A DNA stretch of 64,000 nt from Roseateles_B flavus (GTDB lineage Bacteria > Pseudomonadota > Gammaproteobacteria > Burkholderiales > Burkholderiaceae_C): assembly GCF_039872765.1 (NCBI RefSeq), contig NZ_JBDPZC010000003.1:124001-188000 (forward strand), written 5' to 3'. The notes below the pieces were generated by a model. It did no database searches. It worked only from the letters and a program-made list of their open reading frames with translations, and was not told the DNA's origin. This document shows, one piece after another, positions 1 through 7,307 of the stretch (its first letter is position 1; every line of letters begins with the position of its first letter). A program made the position numbers and the translations under genes.

Positions 1-1
1 C

Positions 2-391
2 CCCATGCCCGCCTTCGAGACCCTGCTGGCCCACACCGAGGCGCATTTCGCGATGGAAGAGCGCTGGATGGCCGCCACCGGCTTCGCACCCGAGAACTGC
101 CACAGCAAGCAGCACGAGATGGTGCTGGACACCCTGCGCGAGGTCCGCCGCTACGCCCTGGAGCTGAAGGACCTGGAGCCCATGCGCATCATCGGCCCCG
201 AACTCGCCCAGTGGTTCCCGGCCCATGCCGAGATGATGGACGCCGCCCTGGTCTTCCACATGCAGCAGGTCGGCTACGACAGCGCCACCGGCGTGCTGCT
301 CAAGCCCGAGGCCAGCGAGGCCACCGCCACGCAGGCCACCCAGGGCGAGAAGGCCATCACCTCCTGCGGCAGCAGCAGCTGCGGCCACTGA
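2..391 (+). CDS. Bacteriohemerythrin-like protein, 5' end outside window
   Basis: Hemerythrins carry a non-haem di-iron centre that binds O2 and act in oxygen sensing, storage or iron handling. The visible part has three of the expected ligand groups: a His/Glu helix (HTEAHFAMEE), an HxxxH pair (HSKQH) and a final HxxxxD (HAEMMD). The first helix with its opening histidine is missing. The reading frame stays open to base 2, so the gene starts left of the window and the ATG at 5 is probably internal. The protein ends in a short Ala/Thr-rich stretch and a tail with two cysteines, SCGSSSCGH, which is not part of the hemerythrin fold. The family is clear; the physiological role is not. Confidence 0.8.
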   Translation, partial: PMPAFETLLAHTEAHFAMEERWMAATGFAPENCHSKQHEMVLDTLREVRRYALELKDLEPMRIIGPELAQWFPAHAEMMDAALVFHMQQVGYDSATGVLLKPEASEATATQATQGEKAITSCGSSSCGH

Positions 392-416
392 GCGCCCGCC
401 GCGGCGCAGGGCGCTG

Positions 417-433
417 CTGACAGCGCCTGTCAG
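417..433. promoter_or_regulatory. Perfect 7-bp palindrome upstream of dinB
   Basis: CTGACAG and CTGTCAG are separated by 3 bp. The palindrome lies where the -35 region of dinB would be, given the -10-like GACAAT at 445-450. It may be an operator, or a weak hairpin ending the hemerythrin transcript; no T-run follows. It does not match the CTGT-N8-ACAG LexA pattern. Confidence 0.35.
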
Positions 434-444
434 GGCGGCAGCGC

Positions 445-450
445 GACAAT
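445..450 (+). promoter_or_regulatory. -10-like hexamer of dinB
   Basis: GACAAT ends 6 nt before the dinB ATG and no Shine-Dalgarno sequence intervenes. If it is used, transcription would begin at or beside the start codon and give a leaderless mRNA. Confidence 0.4.
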
Positions 451-456
451 GCCACC

Positions 457-1695
457 ATGACTGAGCTCGAGCGCCCTTCCGATGCGGCTGCGCCCCCCCG
501 GCGCTGGATCGCCCATCTGGACATGGACGCTTTCTACGCCTCCGTGGAGCTGCTGCGCTACCCGGAGCTCAAGGGCCAGCCGGTGGTGATCGGCGGCCGG
601 CGCATGCATGCGCCGCGCACCCTGGAAGACGGCAGCCGGCAGTACGCGCGGCTGCGGGACTACACCGGCCGCGGCGTCGTCACCACCTCCACCTACGCCG
701 CCCGCGCTCTGGGCGTGTATTCGGCCATGGGCCTGATGAAGGCTGGCCTGCTGGCGCCTGACGCCATCCTGCTGCCCACCGACTTTGACTCCTACCGCCA
801 CTACTCCCGCCTCTTCAAGGCCGCGGTGGCCGAGATCGCGCCCGTCATCGAGGACCGCGGCATCGATGAGATCTACATCGACCTCAGCGCCGTGCCCGGC
901 GTCCATGAACCCGTGGGTCACGACCCCCTGGGCGGCGTGCGCGCCGTGGCCCGCGAGATCAAGAACAGCGTCAGCCGGGCGACAGGGCTGAGCTGCTCCA
1001 TCGGCATCACGCCCAACAAGCTGCTGTCCAAGATCGCCTCCGACCTGGACAAGCCCGACGGCCTGACCGTGCTGACCGAGGAGGACATCCCCACCCGCAT
1101 CTGGCCCCTGCCGGTCCGCCGCATCAACGGCATCGGGCCCAAGGCGGCGGCCAAGCTGGAGACCCTGGGCATCCAGACCATCGCCGAGCTCGCGGCGGCC
1201 GCGCCGGCGATGCTCATCGAACGCTTCGGCCGCAGCTACGGCGCCTGGCTGCACGAGGCGGCGCACGGGCGGGACGAGCGCCCGGTGGTGACGCACAGCG
1301 AGCCCGTCTCCATCAGCCGCGAGACCACCTTCGAGCGCGATCTGCACGCCAGGCACGACCGCGAGCTGCTGGGCCGCATCTTCACCGAGCTCTGCGAGCA
1401 GCTCGCGGCCGACCTCCAGCGCAAGGGCTATCTGGGCCGCACCGTGGGCATCAAGCTGCGATTCGAGGGCTTCCGCACGGTCACCCGGGACCAGACCCTG
1501 GCCCTGCCCATCCAGGACGCCGCCGCCATCCGCCAGGCGGCCGGCCAGTGCCTCAAGCGGGTGGACCTGAGCCAGCGCCTGCGCCTGCTGGGTGTGCGCA
1601 TGGCCTCGCTGAGCCGGCCGGGAGAGGCGCCGCCCCCGCCGGCCCGGATCGCGCGGCCCGCGCAGGCTCGGCTCGAGAACCTGTCGCTGTTCTGA
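457..1695 (+). CDS. dinB: DNA polymerase IV (Y-family translesion polymerase)
   Basis: Error-prone Y-family polymerase that bypasses template lesions. Palm motifs are present: LDMDAFYASVE (residues 21-31) with the first metal-binding aspartate, and GIDEIYID (about 135-142) with the second acidic pair. A helix-hairpin-helix follows (INGIGPKAAAKL, about 225-236), then the little-finger domain. The C-terminus ENLSLF resembles a beta-clamp binding peptide. Compared with short DinB proteins, there is an insertion of roughly 25 residues between the PVVIGG strand and RGVVTTSTYAAR. The length of 412 aa suits that longer subgroup. The start was chosen because no other ATG lies just upstream; there is no clear ribosome binding site. 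Confidence 0.93.
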   Translation: MTELERPSDAAAPPRRWIAHLDMDAFYASVELLRYPELKGQPVVIGGRRMHAPRTLEDGSRQYARLRDYTGRGVVTTSTYAARALGVYSAMGLMKAGLLAPDAILLPTDFDSYRHYSRLFKAAVAEIAPVIEDRGIDEIYIDLSAVPGVHEPVGHDPLGGVRAVAREIKNSVSRATGLSCSIGITPNKLLSKIASDLDKPDGLTVLTEEDIPTRIWPLPVRRINGIGPKAAAKLETLGIQTIAELAAAAPAMLIERFGRSYGAWLHEAAHGRDERPVVTHSEPVSISRETTFERDLHARHDRELLGRIFTELCEQLAADLQRKGYLGRTVGIKLRFEGFRTVTRDQTLALPIQDAAAIRQAAGQCLKRVDLSQRLRLLGVRMASLSRPGEAPPPPARIARPAQARLENLSLF

Positions 1696-1807
1696 GCTGC
1701 ACGCTGCCCCCGGGCTTGTAGGCTGGTCGGCACTGCCGACCCTGGGTATCCTGGATGCCGAACCCCTCGGAGCACGGCCTGCCAGGGGCCTGACACCAAG
1801 GAGCGGC

Positions 1808-4159
1808 ATGCAGCAGTACCAGCACTCGCCACCTGCCGGGCAGCAAGCCGGCGCCCCCGCCTGCGACGACGCCGAGGCGGCGCGCCTCATCCACGCCCTG
1901 GCCTATGCCGGCATGCGGCATCCCCGCTGCGCCCTGCCCCTTTACGAGCATGCGCTGCAGCGCGCGCAAGACCTGACCCTTCTGAGGCGCCTGCAGCTGC
2001 TGCAGGGCCTGTTCTTCTCCAGCGAGCGCCTGGGCCGCGCAGCGCCCTTGCGGCAGGCCCTTCAGCAGGCCCTGGCCGAGGCCCAGGACGCCGGGCTCGT
2101 CCGCCAGGTGACGCGCCTGCACGAGAACCTGGGGCGGCTGTGCTACCAGGCCGCCGAGTACCAGGAGGCCAGCGCGCACTGGTCCGAGGCCCTGGACCTC
2201 GCCGCGCTGCAGCCCGGCAGCCTCGAAGGGGTGGGGCCCTGCATCGGCCTGGCCCAGCTGCACTTCGCGCTCGGCGACTGGCAGACCGGCCAGCACCTGC
2301 TGCTGGATGCGCAGAGCCAGCTGCGCAGCGGCGCGCCGCGGCTGGCCGCCCGCTATCTGCAGGCCAAGCTGCTGCTGAACCTGGGCGTGGCCCAGTACAA
2401 CCGGGCCGAGTACGCCCAGGCCCGCGCCAGCTTCGAACAGGGCCAGCAATGGGCCCGCAGCATCGGGCACCGGGACTATGTGGCCGAGAGCCAGTGGCAC
2501 CTGGCCCGCTGCGCCCAGGCCAGCGGCGAAGAATCGGCGGCACGCCGGCTCTGCGAGCAGGCCCTGCAGTCGGCGCACCGCTGCGGCTATGTGTGGCTGG
2601 AGGCGATGGCCAGCGCCACCCTCACCGAGCTGGCCATGGAGGACCAGGACTGGGCCCAGGCCATCCGCAGCGGCGAGCAGGCCCTGGCCCTGGCGCGCAG
2701 CCTGGGGGCGCGCCGCCAGCAGAGCAGCGCTCACAAGGCCCTCGCCCAGCTCTACCAGCATGCGGGCCGCCTCGGCGAGGCCCTGGACCAGCTCTGGCAG
2801 CACCAGGCCCTGGAGGCCGAGCTCTACCGCCTCAGCCTGCCCGAGCGCCTGAGCGCCCTGGTGCGCTTCGACCACCTGCGCCAGGGGCCGGAGGAGCGCA
2901 TGCTGGCCCTCTCCAACCAGCACTTCAGCGTGGAGACCCCCGAGGACCTGCGCCTGGCGCTGCTGCAGATGCGCGAGCAGGTCCTGGCCATCATGAGCCT
3001 GGACGACTGGACGGTCTGGTGGGACGAAGGCAGCCAGCAGCAGTTCCTCAGCATCGCGCAGGCCGGCAAACCCGATGACGAGGGCCTGGACCCCGAGCAC
3101 TGCGGCGCCTACCTCCAGCTGCTGGCCGACACCCAGGAGCCGCTGGTGATCCGCGACATGCGCCTGCACCCGTACGGCGCCGCCCTGCTGCAGCGGCCTC
3201 GGGCGCAGCGCCAGGGCGGCCGCATCGAGGTGCCGCTACGCCTGCAGCAGCAGCTGCGCGGCATCCTGTGGCTGCAGCGCGAGGGCATCGAGCGCGCCTG
3301 GACCCGCGAGGACCTGCTCAGTGCCAGCCATCTGGCCAAGATCTGCGAGCGCCTGCTGCTGTCCCTGGACCTCACCCGGGCCAAGGCCGCGCGCCAGGAA
3401 CTGGAGCAGGAGAAGTTCGCCTCGCTGGGCCGCATGGTCGCCAGCATCGCGCACGACGTGAACACGCCGATCGGCGTGGCCATCACCGCGGCCTCGGGCG
3501 TGGCCGACCACGCACGGCGCCTGGGCCGCGTCGCCGATGGCAGCGAGAAGCTGACCCGCAGCGAACTCCAGGCCCTGGCCGCCCAGCTCGCCAATGCAGC
3601 AGACCTGGTCGACCGCAACCTGCAGCGCGCCGCCACGCTGATGGGCGACTTCAAGCGCATTGCCGTGGACCAGAACGCCGAGGCGCCCCAGCGCCTGGCG
3701 CTGAAGGACTATCTGCAGAGCGTGCTGTCTGTGCACAGCCCCGCCCTGCGACGTGCCAGGGTCGAATGCCGGCTGGAGGTCGAGGACAGCCTGCAGATCG
3801 AGACCGTGCCGGGCCTGCTGAGCCAGATCCTCTCCAACCTCATCATGAACAGCCTCACCCATGCCTTCCCGGAGGGCCAGGGCGGGACGCTGAGCCTGCG
3901 CGCACAGGCCTGCGGGCCGCTGCTGCGCATCGACTATGCCGACGACGGCGTGGGCCTCAGCGAGGCGGCCCGCGTCCATGTGTTCGAGCCCTTCTTCACC
4001 ACGCGCCGGGGCCAGGGCGGCTCGGGCCTGGGCATGTACATCGTGGACAACCTGGCCAGGCGCCTGGGCGGCCAGGCCCAGCTGCTGCGGCCGGAGCGGG
4101 GCTTTGCGCTGCGTCTGGAGCTGCCGCTGCAGGGGGCCGCAGCGGCCGAGGCGCGTTGA
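1808..4159 (+). CDS. TPR-GAF sensor histidine kinase, orphan
   Basis: A 783-aa soluble hybrid. Residues 20-340 are helical repeats of TPR type (repeated A..Y..A.....ALALA patterns). About 360-510 form a GAF-like sensory region. A coiled linker leads into the phospho-acceptor H-box SLGRMVASIAHDVNTPIG with His near 549. The ATPase domain has the N-box ILSNLIMNSLTHAF, G1 box DDGVGL, F-box FEPFFTTRR and G2 GGSGLGMYIV. No membrane segment or signal peptide is visible, so it should sense a cytoplasmic ligand or partner protein. No response regulator gene is adjacent; the nearest receiver in the window is the TPR-receiver protein at 54.4 kb. The biological input is unknown. Confidence 0.85.
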   Translation: MQQYQHSPPAGQQAGAPACDDAEAARLIHALAYAGMRHPRCALPLYEHALQRAQDLTLLRRLQLLQGLFFSSERLGRAAPLRQALQQALAEAQDAGLVRQVTRLHENLGRLCYQAAEYQEASAHWSEALDLAALQPGSLEGVGPCIGLAQLHFALGDWQTGQHLLLDAQSQLRSGAPRLAARYLQAKLLLNLGVAQYNRAEYAQARASFEQGQQWARSIGHRDYVAESQWHLARCAQASGEESAARRLCEQALQSAHRCGYVWLEAMASATLTELAMEDQDWAQAIRSGEQALALARSLGARRQQSSAHKALAQLYQHAGRLGEALDQLWQHQALEAELYRLSLPERLSALVRFDHLRQGPEERMLALSNQHFSVETPEDLRLALLQMREQVLAIMSLDDWTVWWDEGSQQQFLSIAQAGKPDDEGLDPEHCGAYLQLLADTQEPLVIRDMRLHPYGAALLQRPRAQRQGGRIEVPLRLQQQLRGILWLQREGIERAWTREDLLSASHLAKICERLLLSLDLTRAKAARQELEQEKFASLGRMVASIAHDVNTPIGVAITAASGVADHARRLGRVADGSEKLTRSELQALAAQLANAADLVDRNLQRAATLMGDFKRIAVDQNAEAPQRLALKDYLQSVLSVHSPALRRARVECRLEVEDSLQIETVPGLLSQILSNLIMNSLTHAFPEGQGGTLSLRAQACGPLLRIDYADDGVGLSEAARVHVFEPFFTTRRGQGGSGLGMYIVDNLARRLGGQAQLLRPERGFALRLELPLQGAAAAEAR

Positions 4160-4171
4160 GCCAGCCGGCGC

Positions 4172-4588
4172 CTAGCCGGCCTTCAGGCGCTCGCGCGTGG
4201 GCAGCGACCACATCCAGAGCCCCACGGCCAGGCAGCAGGCGGCGGGCACCCAGCACCAGGCCAGGGGCAGGCGCCAGGCGCCCAGGGCCGAGCCCAGGGC
4301 CATCATCACCCAGGCCAGCTGCTTGGCCCGCCAGGGGATGGCACGGTAGGCGCGCCAGTCGTGGATCATGGGACCGAAGCGGGGATGGCCCAGCAGCCAG
4401 GCCTCGCAGCGGCGGCTGCTGCGGGAAAAGCAGAAGGCCGCCAGCAGCACGAAGGGCGTGGTGGGCAGCAGGGGCAGGAAAATGCCGAGAATGCCCAGGC
4501 CCAGGCTCAGGAGCCCGGCCATGCCCCACAGCAGGCGGCGCCACAGGGGCCGCGGTGCCATCGCTTGATCGTCGAAAGCCTTGTCCAT
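4172..4588 (-). CDS. DUF454 (YbaN-like) inner membrane protein
   Basis: A 138-aa protein with two hydrophobic hairpins. The first (about residues 18-50) contains the hallmark GLGILGIFLPLLPTTPFVLL, followed by a CFSRSSRRCEAWLL segment; the second pair of membrane spans is near the C-terminus. Family function is unknown. The ATG at 4588 overlaps, on the opposite strand, the ATG of the LysR gene. A second in-frame ATG nine codons in (at 4561) would remove that overlap and still leave the whole conserved domain. It converges on the kinase gene, with 12 bp between the stops. Confidence 0.8.
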   Translation of the reverse strand: MDKAFDDQAMAPRPLWRRLLWGMAGLLSLGLGILGIFLPLLPTTPFVLLAAFCFSRSSRRCEAWLLGHPRFGPMIHDWRAYRAIPWRAKQLAWVMMALGSALGAWRLPLAWCWVPAACCLAVGLWMWSLPTRERLKAG

Positions 4589-5501
4589 GAATCCATCTTC
4601 GCACGCCCCGTCACTGGCGCCGGACCTGCGCCTGCCCTCCATCGAGGGGCTGCGCGCCTTCCAGGCCGTGGCGGCGCTGGGCATGCTGGACCCGGCCGCC
4701 GAGGCCCTGCACATCAGCGCCAGCGCGGTGGGCAAGCGAATCGGCGCGCTGGAGGAGCTGCTGGGCCTGGCCCTGTTCCAGCGCCAGGGCGGGCAGTGGA
4801 GCCTCACGGCCGCGGGGCGCGAGTACCTGGAGCAGGTGCGCGCCGCCCTGGACCTGCTCGCCGCCGCGCCCCAGCACCGCCGCCCGCAGCAGCGCCGCGA
4901 GCGCCTGCGCCTGTGCGCCCCGCCCACCTTCGCCCGCCAGATCCTGGTGCCCGCCCTGCCCGCCTTCAGCCAGGCCTTTCCGCACCTGGAGCTGGAGCTC
5001 GTGCTGAGCGTGCCCTATCTGGGCGACGGCGCGCCGGAGGCCGAGCTGCAGGTCTACCATGCCCCCCAGCCGCCCGTGGCCGAGCTGCTGCTGCGGGACA
5101 CCGTGACGCCCCTGCTCGCGCCCGCGCTGGCCGTCCGCCTGCCCGAGCGGCCCGCGCCGTCGGACCTGCTGCCCCTGCCCCTGCTGCGAACGCCGCTGCA
5201 ATCCTGGCTGCCCTGGCTGCAGGCGGCCGGCCTGCCCGCCATCGAGCCGGACGAGGGCCCGCGCTTCATCGACCTCGGTCTGGTGCTGCAGGCGGCCGAG
5301 TGCGGTCAGGGCGTGGCCCTGGTCGGGCGCTCGCTGGCCCGCCGCCTGCTGGACCAGGGCCTGTTGCTGCGCCCCTGGGCCCTGGAGGTGCCGGCGGCCC
5401 AGGCCTATGCCCTGCGCCCGCTGCCGGCCCAGGCCTCGCCGGGGCTGCAGGCGCTGGCCGACTGGCTGCGCCAGCACTGCCGTTCGCTGACGCCGGCCTG
5501 A
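4587..5501 (+). CDS. LysR-family transcriptional regulator
   Basis: N-terminal winged helix-turn-helix (about residues 12-75) with the LysR pattern GLRAFQAVAALGMLDPAAEA followed by ISASAVGKRIGALEELLG and LTAAGREYL. The rest is the substrate-binding-like effector domain; total length is 304 aa, normal for the family. The ATG at 4587 is the nearest ATG that keeps the whole HTH. Divergent placement suggests autoregulation and perhaps control of the DUF454 gene, while the dehydrogenase gene 137 bp downstream on the same strand is another possible target. The style of the HTH resembles the GcvA/AmpR-like branch, but the effector cannot be guessed. Confidence 0.88.
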   Translation: MNPSSHAPSLAPDLRLPSIEGLRAFQAVAALGMLDPAAEALHISASAVGKRIGALEELLGLALFQRQGGQWSLTAAGREYLEQVRAALDLLAAAPQHRRPQQRRERLRLCAPPTFARQILVPALPAFSQAFPHLELELVLSVPYLGDGAPEAELQVYHAPQPPVAELLLRDTVTPLLAPALAVRLPERPAPSDLLPLPLLRTPLQSWLPWLQAAGLPAIEPDEGPRFIDLGLVLQAAECGQGVALVGRSLARRLLDQGLLLRPWALEVPAAQAYALRPLPAQASPGLQALADWLRQHCRSLTPA

Positions 5502-5638
5502 TCTGCCCTCCGAAGTGGCCCCGCAAGGGCTCGGAAAAGCCTTCCGCGCCACTCGGCGGCAGATTCCGCAAGGGACCCACCCGCTGCCACTAGGATCGCG
5601 CCTGGACCTGATTCCCAAGGCAAGCAAGCGGAGGCCCC

Positions 5639-6775
5639 ATGCCCGTCATCACCTGCATAGAAGACCTGCGACAGCTGGCCCAGCGCCGCGTGCCCCGCAT
5701 GTTCTACGACTACGCCGATTCCGGCAGCTGGACCGAGAGCACCTACCGCGCCAACGAGAGCGATTTCCGGGGCATCAAGCTGCGCCAGCGCGTGGCGGTG
5801 AACATGGAGAACCGCAGCACCGCCACCACCATGGTGGGCCAGGCGGTGTCCATGCCCGTGGCCCTGGCGCCCACCGGACTGACCGGCATGCAGCACGCGG
5901 ACGGCGAGATCCTCGCCGCCCAGGCCGCCGAGGCCTTCGGCGTGCCCTTCACGCTCTCGACCATGAGCATCTGCTCCATTGAGGACGTCGCGGCGCGCAC
6001 CAGCAAGCCCTTCTGGTTCCAGCTCTATGTGATGAAGGACCGCGGCTTCATCGAGCGCCTGATCGACCGCGCCCGCGCCGCCCGCTGCAGCGCCCTGGTG
6101 CTCACCCTGGACCTGCAGATCCTCGGCCAGCGCCACAAGGACCTCAAGAACGGCCTCTCCGCGCCGCCCAAGCCCACCCTCGCCAACCTGCTCAACCTGG
6201 CCACCAAGCCGCGCTGGTGCCTGGGCATGCTGGGCACGCCACGCCGGCAGTTCGGCAACATCGTGGGCCATGTGAAGGGGGTGGACGACATGAGCTCGCT
6301 GTCGGACTGGGCGGCCAAGCAGTTCGACCCGGCGCTCTCCTGGGACGACGTGGCCTGGATCAAGCAGCGCTGGGGCGGCAAGCTCATCCTCAAGGGCATC
6401 CAGGACGTGGAGGATGCGCGCCTGGCCGTGCAGAGCGGCGCCGATGCGCTGGTCGTCAGCAACCACGGCGGCCGCCAGCTGGATGGCGCCGAATCCAGCA
6501 TCCGTGCCCTGCCCGCCATCGTCGACGCCGTGGGGTCGGAGATCGAGGTGCACATGGACGGCGGCATCCGCAGCGGCCAGGACGTGCTCAAGGCCTGGGC
6601 CCTGGGCGCCCGCGGCTGCTACATCGGCCGCGCCTTCCTCTACGGCCTCGGCGCCATGGGCGGCCCCGGCGTCACCAAGGTCCTGGAGATCATCCACAAG
6701 GAGCTGGACCTCAGCATGGCCTTCTGCGGCCGCACCCGCATCACCGACGTCGACGGGAGCATCCTGCTCAAGTAA
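5639..6775 (+). CDS. lldD: FMN-dependent alpha-hydroxyacid dehydrogenase (L-lactate dehydrogenase type)
   Basis: Oxidises an L-2-hydroxyacid, most likely L-lactate, to the keto acid and passes electrons to the respiratory chain. The 378-aa TIM barrel has the family signatures: PVALAPTGLTGMQHADGE near residue 75-92, the catalytic SNHGGRQLDG (about 274-283) with the active histidine, then DGGIRSGQDVLKA and GRAFLYGLGAMG for FMN phosphate binding. A GGAGG ribosome binding site lies 5 nt before the ATG. The substrate is not certain: mandelate and glycolate enzymes share these motifs. A strong 12-bp hairpin ends the transcript. Confidence 0.87.
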   Translation: MPVITCIEDLRQLAQRRVPRMFYDYADSGSWTESTYRANESDFRGIKLRQRVAVNMENRSTATTMVGQAVSMPVALAPTGLTGMQHADGEILAAQAAEAFGVPFTLSTMSICSIEDVAARTSKPFWFQLYVMKDRGFIERLIDRARAARCSALVLTLDLQILGQRHKDLKNGLSAPPKPTLANLLNLATKPRWCLGMLGTPRRQFGNIVGHVKGVDDMSSLSDWAAKQFDPALSWDDVAWIKQRWGGKLILKGIQDVEDARLAVQSGADALVVSNHGGRQLDGAESSIRALPAIVDAVGSEIEVHMDGGIRSGQDVLKAWALGARGCYIGRAFLYGLGAMGGPGVTKVLEIIHKELDLSMAFCGRTRITDVDGSILLK

Positions 6776-6803
6776 GCCCGCCCGACACGCACAGCCGAAA
6801 TGA

Positions 6804-6829
6804 ACAAAGCCCTCCGTGGAGGGCTTTGT
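6804..6829 (+). terminator. Hairpin terminator after the alpha-hydroxyacid dehydrogenase gene
   Basis: ACAAAGCCCTCC is followed after 2 nt by its exact complement GGAGGGCTTTGT. The A/T-rich ends make it usable from both directions. Confidence 0.75.
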
Positions 6830-7010
6830 CCTTGGCCCAGCGCTTGAACTTGAACTGCCCCTGAGGCCCCGCGAAGCACGGTGCCCGCAGCAGAGCGCGG
6901 GCCGGAAAACAAAACGGGACCCAAAGTAGGTCCCGCTTCATTCCCCGACAGAGCTTGGTGACCCGGCCTTTCCAGAACCTCCCGCTCGCCAACGCGCATG
7001 GCCACAAAGA

Positions 7011-7043
7011 ACAAAACGGGACCCAACGCAGGTCCCGTTTTGT
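7011..7043. terminator. Bidirectional hairpin inside type B repeat
   Basis: ACAAAACGGGACC and GGTCCCGTTTTGT form a perfect 13-bp stem around a 7-nt loop. The A-run on one side and T-run on the other give intrinsic-terminator shape on both strands. Confidence 0.65.
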
Positions 7044-7193
7044 CCCCAGCGGAGCTTGGGGATCCGGCTTTGCCGGGCCTGCGGGCGCGCCCCCTTGCCG
7101 TGGAGGGCTTTGTCCTTGGCCCAGCGCTTGAACTTGAACTGCCCCTGAGGCCCCGCGAAGCACGGTGCCCGCAGCAGAGCGCGGACCAGAAAG

Positions 7194-7224
7194 CAAAACG
7201 GGACCCAACGCAGGTCCCGTTTTG
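7194..7224. terminator. Second bidirectional hairpin, nearest the S46 peptidase gene
   Basis: CAAAACGGGACC and GGTCCCGTTTTG form a perfect 12-bp stem with the same 7-nt loop as the hairpin at 7011. It is the likely terminator for the minus-strand peptidase gene. Confidence 0.65.
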
Positions 7225-7307
7225 TCCCCAGCGGAGCTTGGGGATCCGGCTCTGCCGGGCCCTCAAGCTCGCCCCCTGGGGGGCCGGCGAAGCCGGTAGG
7301 GGGGGAT

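Larger units (their letters stand above)
6814..7305. repeat. Composite repeat array in the convergent spacer
   Basis: Two repeat types alternate. Type A (about 87 bp) occurs at 6814-6900 and 7098-7184, nearly identical and 284 bp apart. Type B (about 65-80 bp), beginning with a CGGGACC...GGTCCCG hairpin and continuing into GGAGCTTGGGGATCCGGC, occurs at about 6911, 7011 and 7195. The first B copy is degraded. The last copy runs into a GCCCCCTGGGGGGC palindrome and the end of the S46 peptidase gene. This fills the 532-bp space between two convergent genes; no credible coding sequence was seen. Confidence 0.85.

Noticed and set aside
6776..7307. CRISPR array in the repeat-rich spacer
   Set aside because: Repeats are too long, few and hairpin-based, with no regular spacers.
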